This document shows positions 38,207-45,938 of a stretch of DNA of 64,000 nucleotides, in pieces. The position numbers and the translations under genes are program-made. The stretch covers positions 496,001-560,000 of the forward strand of contig NZ_RZUL01000003.1 in the NCBI RefSeq assembly GCF_004005485.1, in the 5' to 3' direction. Positions within the stretch are counted from its first letter, which is position 1. The number at the start of each line of letters is the position of its first letter. The notes under the pieces were generated by a model. It saw nothing but the letters and a program-made list of their open reading frames with translations, searched no databases and was not told where the DNA came from. Source of the DNA: Sphingobium algorifonticola. Its GTDB lineage: Bacteria > Pseudomonadota > Alphaproteobacteria > Sphingomonadales > Sphingomonadaceae.

Positions 38207-38216
38207 CCCGCACAGG

Positions 38217-38250
38217 AAAGGGGCCGGACGCTAGGACGCCCGACCCCTTT
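38217..38250. terminator. Bidirectional terminator between mfd and the Ala/Pro-rich gene
   Basis: AAAGGGGCCGGACG (38217-38230) pairs with CGCCCGACCCCTTT (38237-38250) with two mismatches and a 6-nt loop. It gives a T run on the plus strand and, by symmetry, on the minus strand. It lies between convergent genes. Confidence 0.8.
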
Positions 38251-38288
38251 CTGTTCAACGTCTGACTGTTACGGTTTCATTCGGCAGA

Positions 38289-39281
38289 TCAGGTCGTAGC
38301 CGGACGCCAGCCACGGCGCTGACCCATATTGCCGCCGAAATCATAGACTGGGGCATGCCGCGGTACCGTCTGCGGCACAGCATTGACCGGCGTAACCGTC
38401 GTCGGCTGCGTGACCGCCATGCCGCCGTTGCGCATCAGGAAATGCGCTCGCCGCAGGCGGTTCTTCCGCGTACGGAATGGATTGTCCGCGGTCGGCGCCG
38501 CAGCGACCATTGCTTCCAGATCGGCATGCTGATGGCCGACAACCGGGGATGCTGTGCTGCGACGTGCAGCGACCGGCGTCGGTGCCACCGCGACCGGCGA
38601 GGGCACACGATCCGTCGTAATGGCGCTTTCGATGACAGGTTCCTCACGGACACCATGCTGCACCGACGCACGGTGGATCACCGGATCGGAATCCGCGCGC
38701 AGACGACGACGACGCATCGTTGCCAGTAGTGCTGCACCGCCCAGCAGGACAATGCCGCCACCCATCAGACCCCATTCCAGCGCACTGTTGTCCGCCGGAT
38801 CTGCGGGAACGGCATTCGAGGCCGGAAGAGCTGCCGGGGTGCTTTCGACCGGCGCAGGGACGGCACTCGTCGATACGGCCGAGGGTGTCGCGGCGGCAGG
38901 CGCGGCAGTAGTCGCAGCGACCGGTGCAGCATCGGCAGCGGCAGGGGCGTCGGTCGGCGCGGCACGTTCTGCGCGCAGTATTTCACGGCGCACCGGCGCA
39001 GGCGGCGCAGCTTCCGCTATTGGCGCCGCCACGACCGGCGGCGCTTCCGGCAGCGGCTGTACGACCGGCGACTGCGGCTTCAAGATCGGTGCGGCGACAT
39101 CCGGCGCAGTGCTCGCGACGGGCGGCGGTGCCGCATTGACCGCAGGCGCGGCTGGCTGTGTCGCGGCGACAGGCGGGGGCGCGGACGGTGCCGCAACCTG
39201 AGCCAGCAGCGGGGTTGAACCAAGCGCGAGAACAGCGGCAATCGCGGCCCTCGCGGGGCGAACGGTGATGTGTTTCCTCAT
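38289..39281 (-). CDS. Exported Ala/Pro-rich membrane-anchored hypothetical protein
   Basis: A 330-residue protein. The ATG at 39281 leads into a signal peptide (VRPARAAIAAVLALGSTPLLAQ), then about 150 residues of low-complexity Ala/Pro/Val sequence likely to be unstructured in the periplasm. One membrane helix follows (WGLMGGGIVLLGGAALLATMRRRR) and a cytosolic tail ending DNPFRTRKNRLRRAHFLMRNG. The tail motif NPFRTRKNRLRRA looks conserved-type rather than random, but I do not recognise the family. There is no operon partner. Confidence 0.6.
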   Translation of the reverse strand: MRKHITVRPARAAIAAVLALGSTPLLAQVAAPSAPPPVAATQPAAPAVNAAPPPVASTAPDVAAPILKPQSPVVQPLPEAPPVVAAPIAEAAPPAPVRREILRAERAAPTDAPAAADAAPVAATTAAPAAATPSAVSTSAVPAPVESTPAALPASNAVPADPADNSALEWGLMGGGIVLLGGAALLATMRRRRLRADSDPVIHRASVQHGVREEPVIESAITTDRVPSPVAVAPTPVAARRSTASPVVGHQHADLEAMVAAAPTADNPFRTRKNRLRRAHFLMRNGGMAVTQPTTVTPVNAVPQTVPRHAPVYDFGGNMGQRRGWRPATT

Positions 39282-39354
39282 AGCAACCCACCAACGACGC
39301 ATTGCGCGCATAAGTTTTGCGGCACCGCAGCAATTCAGGACAAGGCGTTGGACT

Positions 39355-40407
39355 TCAGCGGTCGGTTGTTTCGACGAGAGACCCGTTCATCCGCCGTTTA
39401 TCCTTGTGACGATCGCGCGATGCCCCATCCTGCGCCGCCAGCCGACGCGCGATCAACGCACAGGCGATGAGCTGAAACTGGTGAAACAGCATGAGCGGCA
39501 CCAGGAGCATCCCGACCTGTGCCGCAGGAAACAGCGCCCCTGCCATCGGCACACCGGACGCCAGGCTTTTCTTCGACCCGCAGAACAGCAGGACGATGCG
39601 GTCCGCGCGGGAGAAGCCCAGGGCAATCCCCGCGCGCCAGCTTGCGGCAAGCACCAATGCAAGAAGACCCGCGCAGATGAGGCTCAGCATGGCCAGGGTC
39701 ACGAGCGACAGTCGTTGCCATAACCCATCGACTACCGCGGCGCTGAACGCGGTATAGACGATCAGCAGGATCGCCGCGCGGTCGAGACGTCCGACGAACC
39801 GCTTGTGCCGCTCTACAAGACTGCCGATCAAAGGCCGCGCCAGATGTCCGGCGACGAAGGGCAGCAGCAATTGCAGCGCAATCGTTTCGGCCGAATGCCA
39901 TATGCTCCCCTGCCCCACGGAGGACGAAGCCATCGTCAGGCCCACCAGCAAAGGCGTCAGGACGATCCCGGCAAAATTGGAGAAAGACGCCGCGCAGACC
40001 GCCCCCGCCAGATTGCCGCGGGCAATCGACGTAAAGGCAATCGACGATTGCACGGTGGAAGGAAGCAGGGTCAGAAACAGCATACCGCCTGCCAGCACCG
40101 GATCGCCAACGGCCATATCCGCGCCGAATGTGCGCATCGCGGTGGCTATGCCGATGCCCAGCAACGGAAACAGACCGAAGGTGACAAGCAGCACGGCACC
40201 CTGAAGCCGCCAGTTGCTGGCGCCCGCGGCGATCGCGGCGCGCGACAACCTGGCCCCATGCAGGAAGAACAGCATCACGATACCGGCGTCGGCAAGCCTG
40301 TCGGTGATCCGCGCATGCTCACCCTCAACCGGCAGCCATGACGCCAGCACCACCATAGCGATCAGGAGCAGCACGAACGGATCGAGGACGGCCCGCAGCG
40401 TCTTCAT
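39355..40407 (-). CDS. Bile acid:sodium symporter-like transporter (SBF-like, YfeH type)
   Basis: A 350-residue protein with about ten helices, beginning DPFVLLLIAMVVLASWLP and with family-like LFFLHGARLSRAAI, LLPSTVQSSIAFTSIARGN and LFCGSKKSLASGVPMA. The GSKKSLASG and STVQSS segments correspond to the crossover region of this fold. The substrate is unknown. Its start overlaps the stop of the marR-type gene by 4 bp, so the regulator and transporter are coupled. Confidence 0.88.
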   Translation of the reverse strand: MKTLRAVLDPFVLLLIAMVVLASWLPVEGEHARITDRLADAGIVMLFFLHGARLSRAAIAAGASNWRLQGAVLLVTFGLFPLLGIGIATAMRTFGADMAVGDPVLAGGMLFLTLLPSTVQSSIAFTSIARGNLAGAVCAASFSNFAGIVLTPLLVGLTMASSSVGQGSIWHSAETIALQLLLPFVAGHLARPLIGSLVERHKRFVGRLDRAAILLIVYTAFSAAVVDGLWQRLSLVTLAMLSLICAGLLALVLAASWRAGIALGFSRADRIVLLFCGSKKSLASGVPMAGALFPAAQVGMLLVPLMLFHQFQLIACALIARRLAAQDGASRDRHKDKRRMNGSLVETTDR

Positions 40408-40895
40408 GCCGGATCGGTTGCATCCGTCGCCGATGCGCCCGGCGCGGCGGCTGTTTCGATAGCGCGCGCGGCGGCATCGATCCGGCGTAGCATCGCCACG
40501 AAGCGCGCCAATTCGGCGGCGTCGAACTGTGCGAACATCCCCTGCTCCAGCGCCAGCGCGCGCGGCGCGACCTGCGCATACAGGTCCCGCCCCGCCGCCG
40601 TCAGCACCAGCAGATGGGATCTCTTGTCGGCGGGATTGGGGGCACGGGCCAGCAGGTCCCGGTCAACCAGCGCGATGGCCGCACGGCTGACCGTCACCTT
40701 GTCCATGCGCGTCCGTTCGCTGATCGCCTGTTGCGTGATCCCGTCGTTCTCGGCCGTAACCGCGATCATCCGCCATTCGGGGATCTTGAGGGCGAACTGC
40801 GCCTCATAGGCGCGTGCGACGATATCGCTGACCAGATTCGATGTGTAGGACAGTCGATAGGGGATGAAAGCGTCAAGGCGAAGCGTGGCGGGCAT
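40404..40895 (-). CDS. MarR-family transcriptional regulator
   Basis: A 163-residue winged-helix regulator. The recognition region is ITQQAISERTRMDKVTVSRAAIALVDRDLL, followed by the wing ARAPNPADKRSHLLVLTAAGRDLY, typical of MarR proteins. The ATG at 40895 (MPATLRLDAF) is chosen; the open frame to 40982 lacks homology-like sequence. It probably controls itself and the SBF-like transporter that overlaps it. The divergent acyl-CoA dehydrogenase, about 180 bp away, is another possible target. Confidence 0.88.
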   Translation of the reverse strand: MPATLRLDAFIPYRLSYTSNLVSDIVARAYEAQFALKIPEWRMIAVTAENDGITQQAISERTRMDKVTVSRAAIALVDRDLLARAPNPADKRSHLLVLTAAGRDLYAQVAPRALALEQGMFAQFDAAELARFVAMLRRIDAAARAIETAAAPGASATDATDPA

Positions 40896-41076
40896 GATTC
40901 TGTGGTAACAGGTGCGACCATCCCCGCAACCCGCCCATGCATGATTTTTGTCCTTCGCGATGCCGCTACGACACGGCCGCATGCCGCACGACGTGTTCCA
41001 GTGACCGCAACACGGGCGTTGTCATTGCCGCAAAGCTGTGATTGAGGAGAGGCAAAATATCTGAGAGGCGTCGTTC

Positions 41077-42804
41077 ATGACCTATATTGCCCCGACCACC
41101 GAACAGCTGTTCGTCCTCAAACACGTTGTAGACATCGACGCGCTGACGCAGCATCCGCGCTTTGCGGCGACCGACGGCGACATGGTCGATGCGATCGTGG
41201 AGGGCATCGCCCAGTTCGCACAGGCGGAATATGCGCCCATCGCCAAGGTCGGCGATACCGTCGGCGCGCGCTGGGACCAGGGTGTCGTGCGAATGCCGGA
41301 GGGGTATCGCGCGGCCTATGATGCGCTGGTCGCCAACGGCTGGGGCACGATCGACGGGCCGCAGGCGTTCGGCGGTCAGGGCATGCCGTTCGCGCTGACC
41401 ACCGTGGTGATGGAGGACCTGGGCAGTGCGAATGCCGGGTTCAGCCTCGTCAACATGCTGACGATGGGTGCGATCGAGGCGCTCGATCATCATGGTTCGC
41501 CGCAGCAGCAGGCGCGCTGGCTGCCGAAACTGATCACCGGGGAATGGCCCGGCACCATGAACCTCACCGAACCGCAGGCAGGATCGGACGTCGGCGCCTT
41601 GCGTACCACCGCGACGCCGGTCGGCGACGGCACGTACCGGATCAAGGGCACGAAAATCTACATCACCTTCGGCGATCATGACCTGTCGGACAATATCGTG
41701 CATCTGGTGCTGGCGCGTACGCCCGGCGCACCGGCCGGGACCAAGGGCATATCGCTGTTCATCGTGCCCAAATACCGGCTGGATGCCAATGGCAATCCCG
41801 GCGCGTTCAACGATGTGCGCTGCGTCTCGATCGAGCACAAGCTGGGGATGCATGCCTCCCCCACCTGCGTCTTGTCGTTCGGCGACAATGACGATTGCAT
41901 CGGTGAACTGATCGGCGCGGAAATGGGCGGCATGCGCGCCATGTTCACCATGATGAACAATGCCCGCCTGAATGTGGGCAACCAGGGCGTGCAGATCGCC
42001 GAAGCGGCGACCCAGATGGCGCTGGCCTATGCCCGCGATCGCATCCAGACGCCGCGCGCCGACGGCAGCTCCGGTGCCAGCCCCGTGGCGATTATCGAAC
42101 ATCCCGATGTGCGCCGCATGCTCCTGCGCATGATCGCGCAGACGCAGGCGGGGCGCGCCCTCGTCTATTATGCCGCCGGGCAGGTGGATCGCACGCGGAC
42201 GGGCGATGCGGCGGCCAAGGTGCGGCTCGACCTGCTCACGCCGCTGGCCAAGGCGCATGGTACCGACATTGGCTGCGAAGTCGCCTCCATCGGCGTGCAG
42301 GTTCACGGCGGTATGGGCTTTATCGAGGAAACCGGCGCCGCCCGCCACTATCGCGATGTGCGGATCACGCCGATCTACGAAGGGACGAACGGCATTCAGG
42401 CGGCCGATCTCGTCGGTCGCAAGCTGTCGGGCGATGGCGGCGCGGGGCTGGCGGCACTCATCGCCGACATGCGTGCCGAAGCGCAGGATGCCCGCCTGCG
42501 TGCGCTGATTGATGCGGCGGACGCGGTGGGGCAATGGATGCTTGCAACGGCGTCGGTCAACGACCGGCTGGCGGGCAGCTATCCGTTTCTCACGCTGCTA
42601 TCCACGGCGGTCTGTGGCTGGCTGATGGAACGACAGGGCCGGATCGCGGCAACAATGCTCGCGCAGGGCGAAGGCGACCCCGCTTTCCTGCGGGGCAAGC
42701 AATCGGCGGCCGCCTTCTATCTCAGCCATATCGTGCCCGAAGCCATGGGCTTGAAGGACAGCGCGATGGCAGGCGCTAACCTGCTGTACGACGCGGCCCT
42801 GTAA
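41077..42804 (+). CDS. Acyl-CoA dehydrogenase (DmdC-like, with extra C-terminal domain)
   Basis: A 575-residue member of the long ACAD subgroup. FAD/substrate motifs are MNLTEPQAGSDVGALRT near residue 160 and YITFGDHDLSDN. The catalytic base region is RITPIYEGTNGIQAADLVGRK near residue 433 (Glu in IYEGTNG). A C-terminal helical domain follows, as in 3-methylmercaptopropionyl-CoA dehydrogenase-type proteins. It introduces a trans-2,3 double bond into an acyl-CoA; chain specificity cannot be told. The start has GAGAGG upstream. Confidence 0.9.
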   Translation: MTYIAPTTEQLFVLKHVVDIDALTQHPRFAATDGDMVDAIVEGIAQFAQAEYAPIAKVGDTVGARWDQGVVRMPEGYRAAYDALVANGWGTIDGPQAFGGQGMPFALTTVVMEDLGSANAGFSLVNMLTMGAIEALDHHGSPQQQARWLPKLITGEWPGTMNLTEPQAGSDVGALRTTATPVGDGTYRIKGTKIYITFGDHDLSDNIVHLVLARTPGAPAGTKGISLFIVPKYRLDANGNPGAFNDVRCVSIEHKLGMHASPTCVLSFGDNDDCIGELIGAEMGGMRAMFTMMNNARLNVGNQGVQIAEAATQMALAYARDRIQTPRADGSSGASPVAIIEHPDVRRMLLRMIAQTQAGRALVYYAAGQVDRTRTGDAAAKVRLDLLTPLAKAHGTDIGCEVASIGVQVHGGMGFIEETGAARHYRDVRITPIYEGTNGIQAADLVGRKLSGDGGAGLAALIADMRAEAQDARLRALIDAADAVGQWMLATASVNDRLAGSYPFLTLLSTAVCGWLMERQGRIAATMLAQGEGDPAFLRGKQSAAAFYLSHIVPEAMGLKDSAMAGANLLYDAAL

Positions 42805-42871
42805 CCAATGCCGTAACGGTGGCTTCCGCCCGAATGGCGGGCGATGTCGCCAGGCTGTCGTCGGCTAAGCC

Positions 42872-44167
42872 TCAGAGCGTCGGGCGCACCTGCACGGGCG
42901 GTACTGCAAGCGTGGCCGTCCGCTGTGCCTGACGATCGACCCATACGCCCCAGAAATTGGCGACCGTCGCCCAGTTGCCTGTCGCGGCACCCAGCGCCGC
43001 TTTCGCACCGGGCAGGTCGCCCGACCGCGCCAGCGCCACGCCCATGCGGCTGTTGACCCGCGCGACATCCACGCCGCCCTTCGACAGCGCAAGGCGATAT
43101 TGCTCCACGGCCTGCGGATACTGGCCGAGCGAGAAATAGGCGTCGCCCGCAGCTGCAGCCGGTGAACCATCCTTGGCGGCAGCCGCCTTCTTCACCTGCG
43201 CGGGCAAGGCTGCGATGTCTTTCTTCGCCTTGACGGAGATCGATTTGAGCAGCGCGGCACTGACCGGCTCGGCCGTGGTCAGCTTGCCGCTGGCGCGCGC
43301 CGCCTCGATAACCGACATCGCTTCGGCCTCGAACCCGCTGCGGGCAGCGAGCGTGGCATAGGCCTGCACATCGCGTTCGCTTGCGATCGCGCCCGTCGCG
43401 GATTGCAGGCGATACAGATCAAGCTGCGCCTGCGGATCGAGCCCCGGCGCGGCCAGGAAATTGACGATACCCGACCGCCAGTTACCTGCGCTCGGATAGG
43501 CGACGAGCTTCTGCTGCGTCCATTTCGCGACATCGGCCCATTTGCCGCCCTGATAGGCAAGCGCGATCGCACGGTCGAACCACGCTTCGGGCACCGCTTG
43601 TCCGCTCGCGCGCTGCTCGGCGACGGCGGCCTCCAGAAAAGCCAGGCCTTCGGTCGTTTTCTTGCGCTTGATATGTGCATCCGCGAGCAGAACCGTGCTC
43701 TCGACCGGCTTGTACCCCATCTGGCGCGCATAATTGACCTGGGCGATCGCATCATTCTGCTCGCCCAGATAATAGGAATAATAGCCCGCAAGATACCGCA
43801 GATAGGGCACCTGCGATTCCGGCGTCGCGCCGCTTTCCAGTATATCGGTCAGCGCGCGGCGAATAGCCTGGGGATCGTTGCGGCGCATCGCATAGTCGAA
43901 CTTCAGCGAAGCAGCGACATATTTTTCCAGCGGATTGGCGGGTTGCAGGGCGGCAATGCGGGCGTTGGCGCTCGCCATGTCGCCGCCGGACAGTGCGGCC
44001 TTTGCGGCACTTGCGGCGACCCGAAAGCCGTCCGCCATGGCTACATCCGTTTCCTTGTCCTTGATCTTTTTCGCCCCATGGGCCGGTATGAGAGCTGTGA
44101 CCGCAACCAGCAGGGCCGCACCGATAGCAAGACCCCGTCCTGCATGTCCAAAGCGACCGATCCCCAT
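42872..44167 (-). CDS. Exported TPR-repeat protein, paralogue 1
   Basis: A 431-residue protein starting at ATG 44167 with a signal peptide (GLAIGAALLVAVTALIPAHGA). Helical repeats with TPR spacing follow (LEKYVAASLKFDYAMRRND, YLRYLAGYYSYYLGEQNDAI, AGDAYFSLGQYPQAVEQYRLAL). The C-terminus (VNSRMGVALARSGDLPGAK ... FWGVWVDRQ) aligns with that of the adjacent upstream gene. The function is unknown; such proteins scaffold periplasmic or outer-membrane complexes. Confidence 0.75.
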   Translation of the reverse strand: MGIGRFGHAGRGLAIGAALLVAVTALIPAHGAKKIKDKETDVAMADGFRVAASAAKAALSGGDMASANARIAALQPANPLEKYVAASLKFDYAMRRNDPQAIRRALTDILESGATPESQVPYLRYLAGYYSYYLGEQNDAIAQVNYARQMGYKPVESTVLLADAHIKRKKTTEGLAFLEAAVAEQRASGQAVPEAWFDRAIALAYQGGKWADVAKWTQQKLVAYPSAGNWRSGIVNFLAAPGLDPQAQLDLYRLQSATGAIASERDVQAYATLAARSGFEAEAMSVIEAARASGKLTTAEPVSAALLKSISVKAKKDIAALPAQVKKAAAAKDGSPAAAAGDAYFSLGQYPQAVEQYRLALSKGGVDVARVNSRMGVALARSGDLPGAKAALGAATGNWATVANFWGVWVDRQAQRTATLAVPPVQVRPTL

Positions 44168-44322
44168 ATATGCTCCCGATATCATGCTGTATGTTGCGCG
44201 CGTTACTGCCTGCTAGTCGCTGCCCGCCAGACGCACAAGGCCTTGTCGATCAAGCGTTTGATCCTGGGCAAGGGCGATGGCGCGGCCTTGTGCGAGAAGG
44301 CCACGCCATCGCCGGACCCTCG

Positions 44323-45636
44323 TCAGGCAGCCGCCTTTTTCGACAGCCACAGCAGCCAGAAGCTTGCAATTTCCTTGCGCGGCCCTGCACTCACCGCCTC
44401 GAATGCCGTCTTGGCACCGGCGGTGTCGCCTGCCATCGCCAGTGCGATGCCCAGGCGGGTGTTGACTTCATTGGCGTCGACCGACCCCTTTTGAAGCGCC
44501 ACCCGGTACAGTTCGGCAGCCTTGGCATAGTCGCCATAGCCCTGATAGGCGCCTGCCGTGAACGCCGCGGTACGACCGTTCGCAGCCTTTGCGGACTCAG
44601 CCGCCGCTGATGGCAGCGACGCCTTGTCCGAAGCGATCTTGGACGTCGCCTGGGTGTAGAAATCATTCAGCTTGCCCGGCGCGAGCTTGCCGTTCGAGCG
44701 GCCCTGGTCGATTACCGACTTCACTTCGCCAAACAGCGCCAGCTTGGATGCCGTGTCTGCATATTCGGCATAGTCATATTCGCTCTGCAACGCGCCGGTC
44801 TGGTACATCAGGCGCATCACGTCGAGGTTTTCGCCCGCGCTCATCGACCGGTTACGATCCTGGAACGTACGCAGCAACTGCCGCCAGTTGTTGCCCGTTG
44901 GGTCGGTTTCCACCTGCATCACGGCCCATTGCGGCGCTTCCGCTGATCCCGAGGTATAGGCAATCGAGAAGCCACGATTGAGCCAAGCCGGGGGAACGGC
45001 GCGCCCCGCCGCCTTCTCCAGCTCGATCGCTTTCTTGAGCGGCGCAAGGCCCTGTTGCGCGATCGGCTTGGCCGCAGGCGAGAGCTGCCCGCCGCCGCCA
45101 CTCATGGCGATCGCCTTCTGGAAATGCGCTTCGGCCACCAGCAGATAGGATGACGACCCTTCGAAGCCCAGCTCGGCCGCTTTCTGCAGATAGATCAAGG
45201 CATCGTCATAATCTTTCGCGTCATAGGCCAGCTTGCCCGCGAAATAATTGAACTTCGGCAAGTCTTCCTGGGCAGCCGCGCCGCTGGCGAGCATCGCCTT
45301 CAAGCCATCGCGCTGCATCTTCTGGTCGTTGAGGCCGATGCCCGCGCCCAGGCGGAAATTGCCCGCGGTGAACTTGTCATCCGGCGTCGTGGCGGCGGCT
45401 TCGGCAGCGGGCAAGGCCGCAACCATCGCCGCGAAATCCTTCGCCTGATTGGCCTTGTCGACGGGCTGTGCGGCGGCGATGAAAGGCTTGCTCAGATCGC
45501 GCTTGGGCGCGGCCGGTGCCTTTTCCTTCTTGTCCCTTTGCGCGAAGGCGGGCGTCGCAGTCATGGCAAGGGCGGCGGTGCCGAGCATCAGGGCAGCGGC
45601 CAGCTTCGAAACGGCCAGACGGGATAGGGAACGCAT
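44323..45636 (-). CDS. Exported TPR-repeat protein, paralogue 2
   Basis: A 437-residue protein starting at ATG 45636 behind AAGGAGAGAG, with a long signal peptide (LAAALMLGTAALAMTATPAFA) and then a Lys/Pro stretch (RDKKEKAPAAPKRD). TPR-like units include FNYFAGKLAYDAKDYDDALIYL and AYQGYGDYAKAAELYRVALQKGS. It ends VNTRLGIALAMAGDTAGAKTAFEAV, then FWLLWLSKKAAA, matching paralogue 1. The 155-bp gap between the two shows no obvious terminator. The open frame upstream of 45636 is a shadow. Confidence 0.78.
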   Translation of the reverse strand: MRSLSRLAVSKLAAALMLGTAALAMTATPAFAQRDKKEKAPAAPKRDLSKPFIAAAQPVDKANQAKDFAAMVAALPAAEAAATTPDDKFTAGNFRLGAGIGLNDQKMQRDGLKAMLASGAAAQEDLPKFNYFAGKLAYDAKDYDDALIYLQKAAELGFEGSSSYLLVAEAHFQKAIAMSGGGGQLSPAAKPIAQQGLAPLKKAIELEKAAGRAVPPAWLNRGFSIAYTSGSAEAPQWAVMQVETDPTGNNWRQLLRTFQDRNRSMSAGENLDVMRLMYQTGALQSEYDYAEYADTASKLALFGEVKSVIDQGRSNGKLAPGKLNDFYTQATSKIASDKASLPSAAAESAKAANGRTAAFTAGAYQGYGDYAKAAELYRVALQKGSVDANEVNTRLGIALAMAGDTAGAKTAFEAVSAGPRKEIASFWLLWLSKKAAA

Positions 45637-45938
45637 AGAAACTCTCTCCTTCGAACAAGTGCAATCGTAGCAGGCGGCAGCCGACAGAACTGCAACCCCG
45701 GCGTCCATGCCTTGTTCCCGACTTCGGGACAGTCGGACTAGGCAAGGCGAAGTGAATAGCCGTTGAACAGCGATATAGAAGGCGAAAACGGCTCTGTCAT
45801 GACCCATATGCCCGCGATCCCCGGATGATTGCAAAACGCGCGCGCGCACGCCTGCGCGAGGGGTGACAGCGGGCTCCCGCTGGGCTAGGGTCTCAACCGA
45901 CACAGAAATGTAACCATCACCCGAAAAAGAGAACAGCA
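45637..45938. other. Divergent promoter region between TPR gene and gyrA
   Basis: 302 bp with no gene I can support. It must contain both promoters. Short GC-rich stretches (GCGCGCGCGCACG near 45838-45850) are present. The gyrA ribosome site is weak (AAAAGAGAAC before the TTG). Confidence 0.5.

Noticed and set aside
42805..42871. Hairpin CCGCC-CGAAT-GGCGG after the acyl-CoA dehydrogenase as a terminator
   Set aside because: Five-base stem with no T run; too weak to list.
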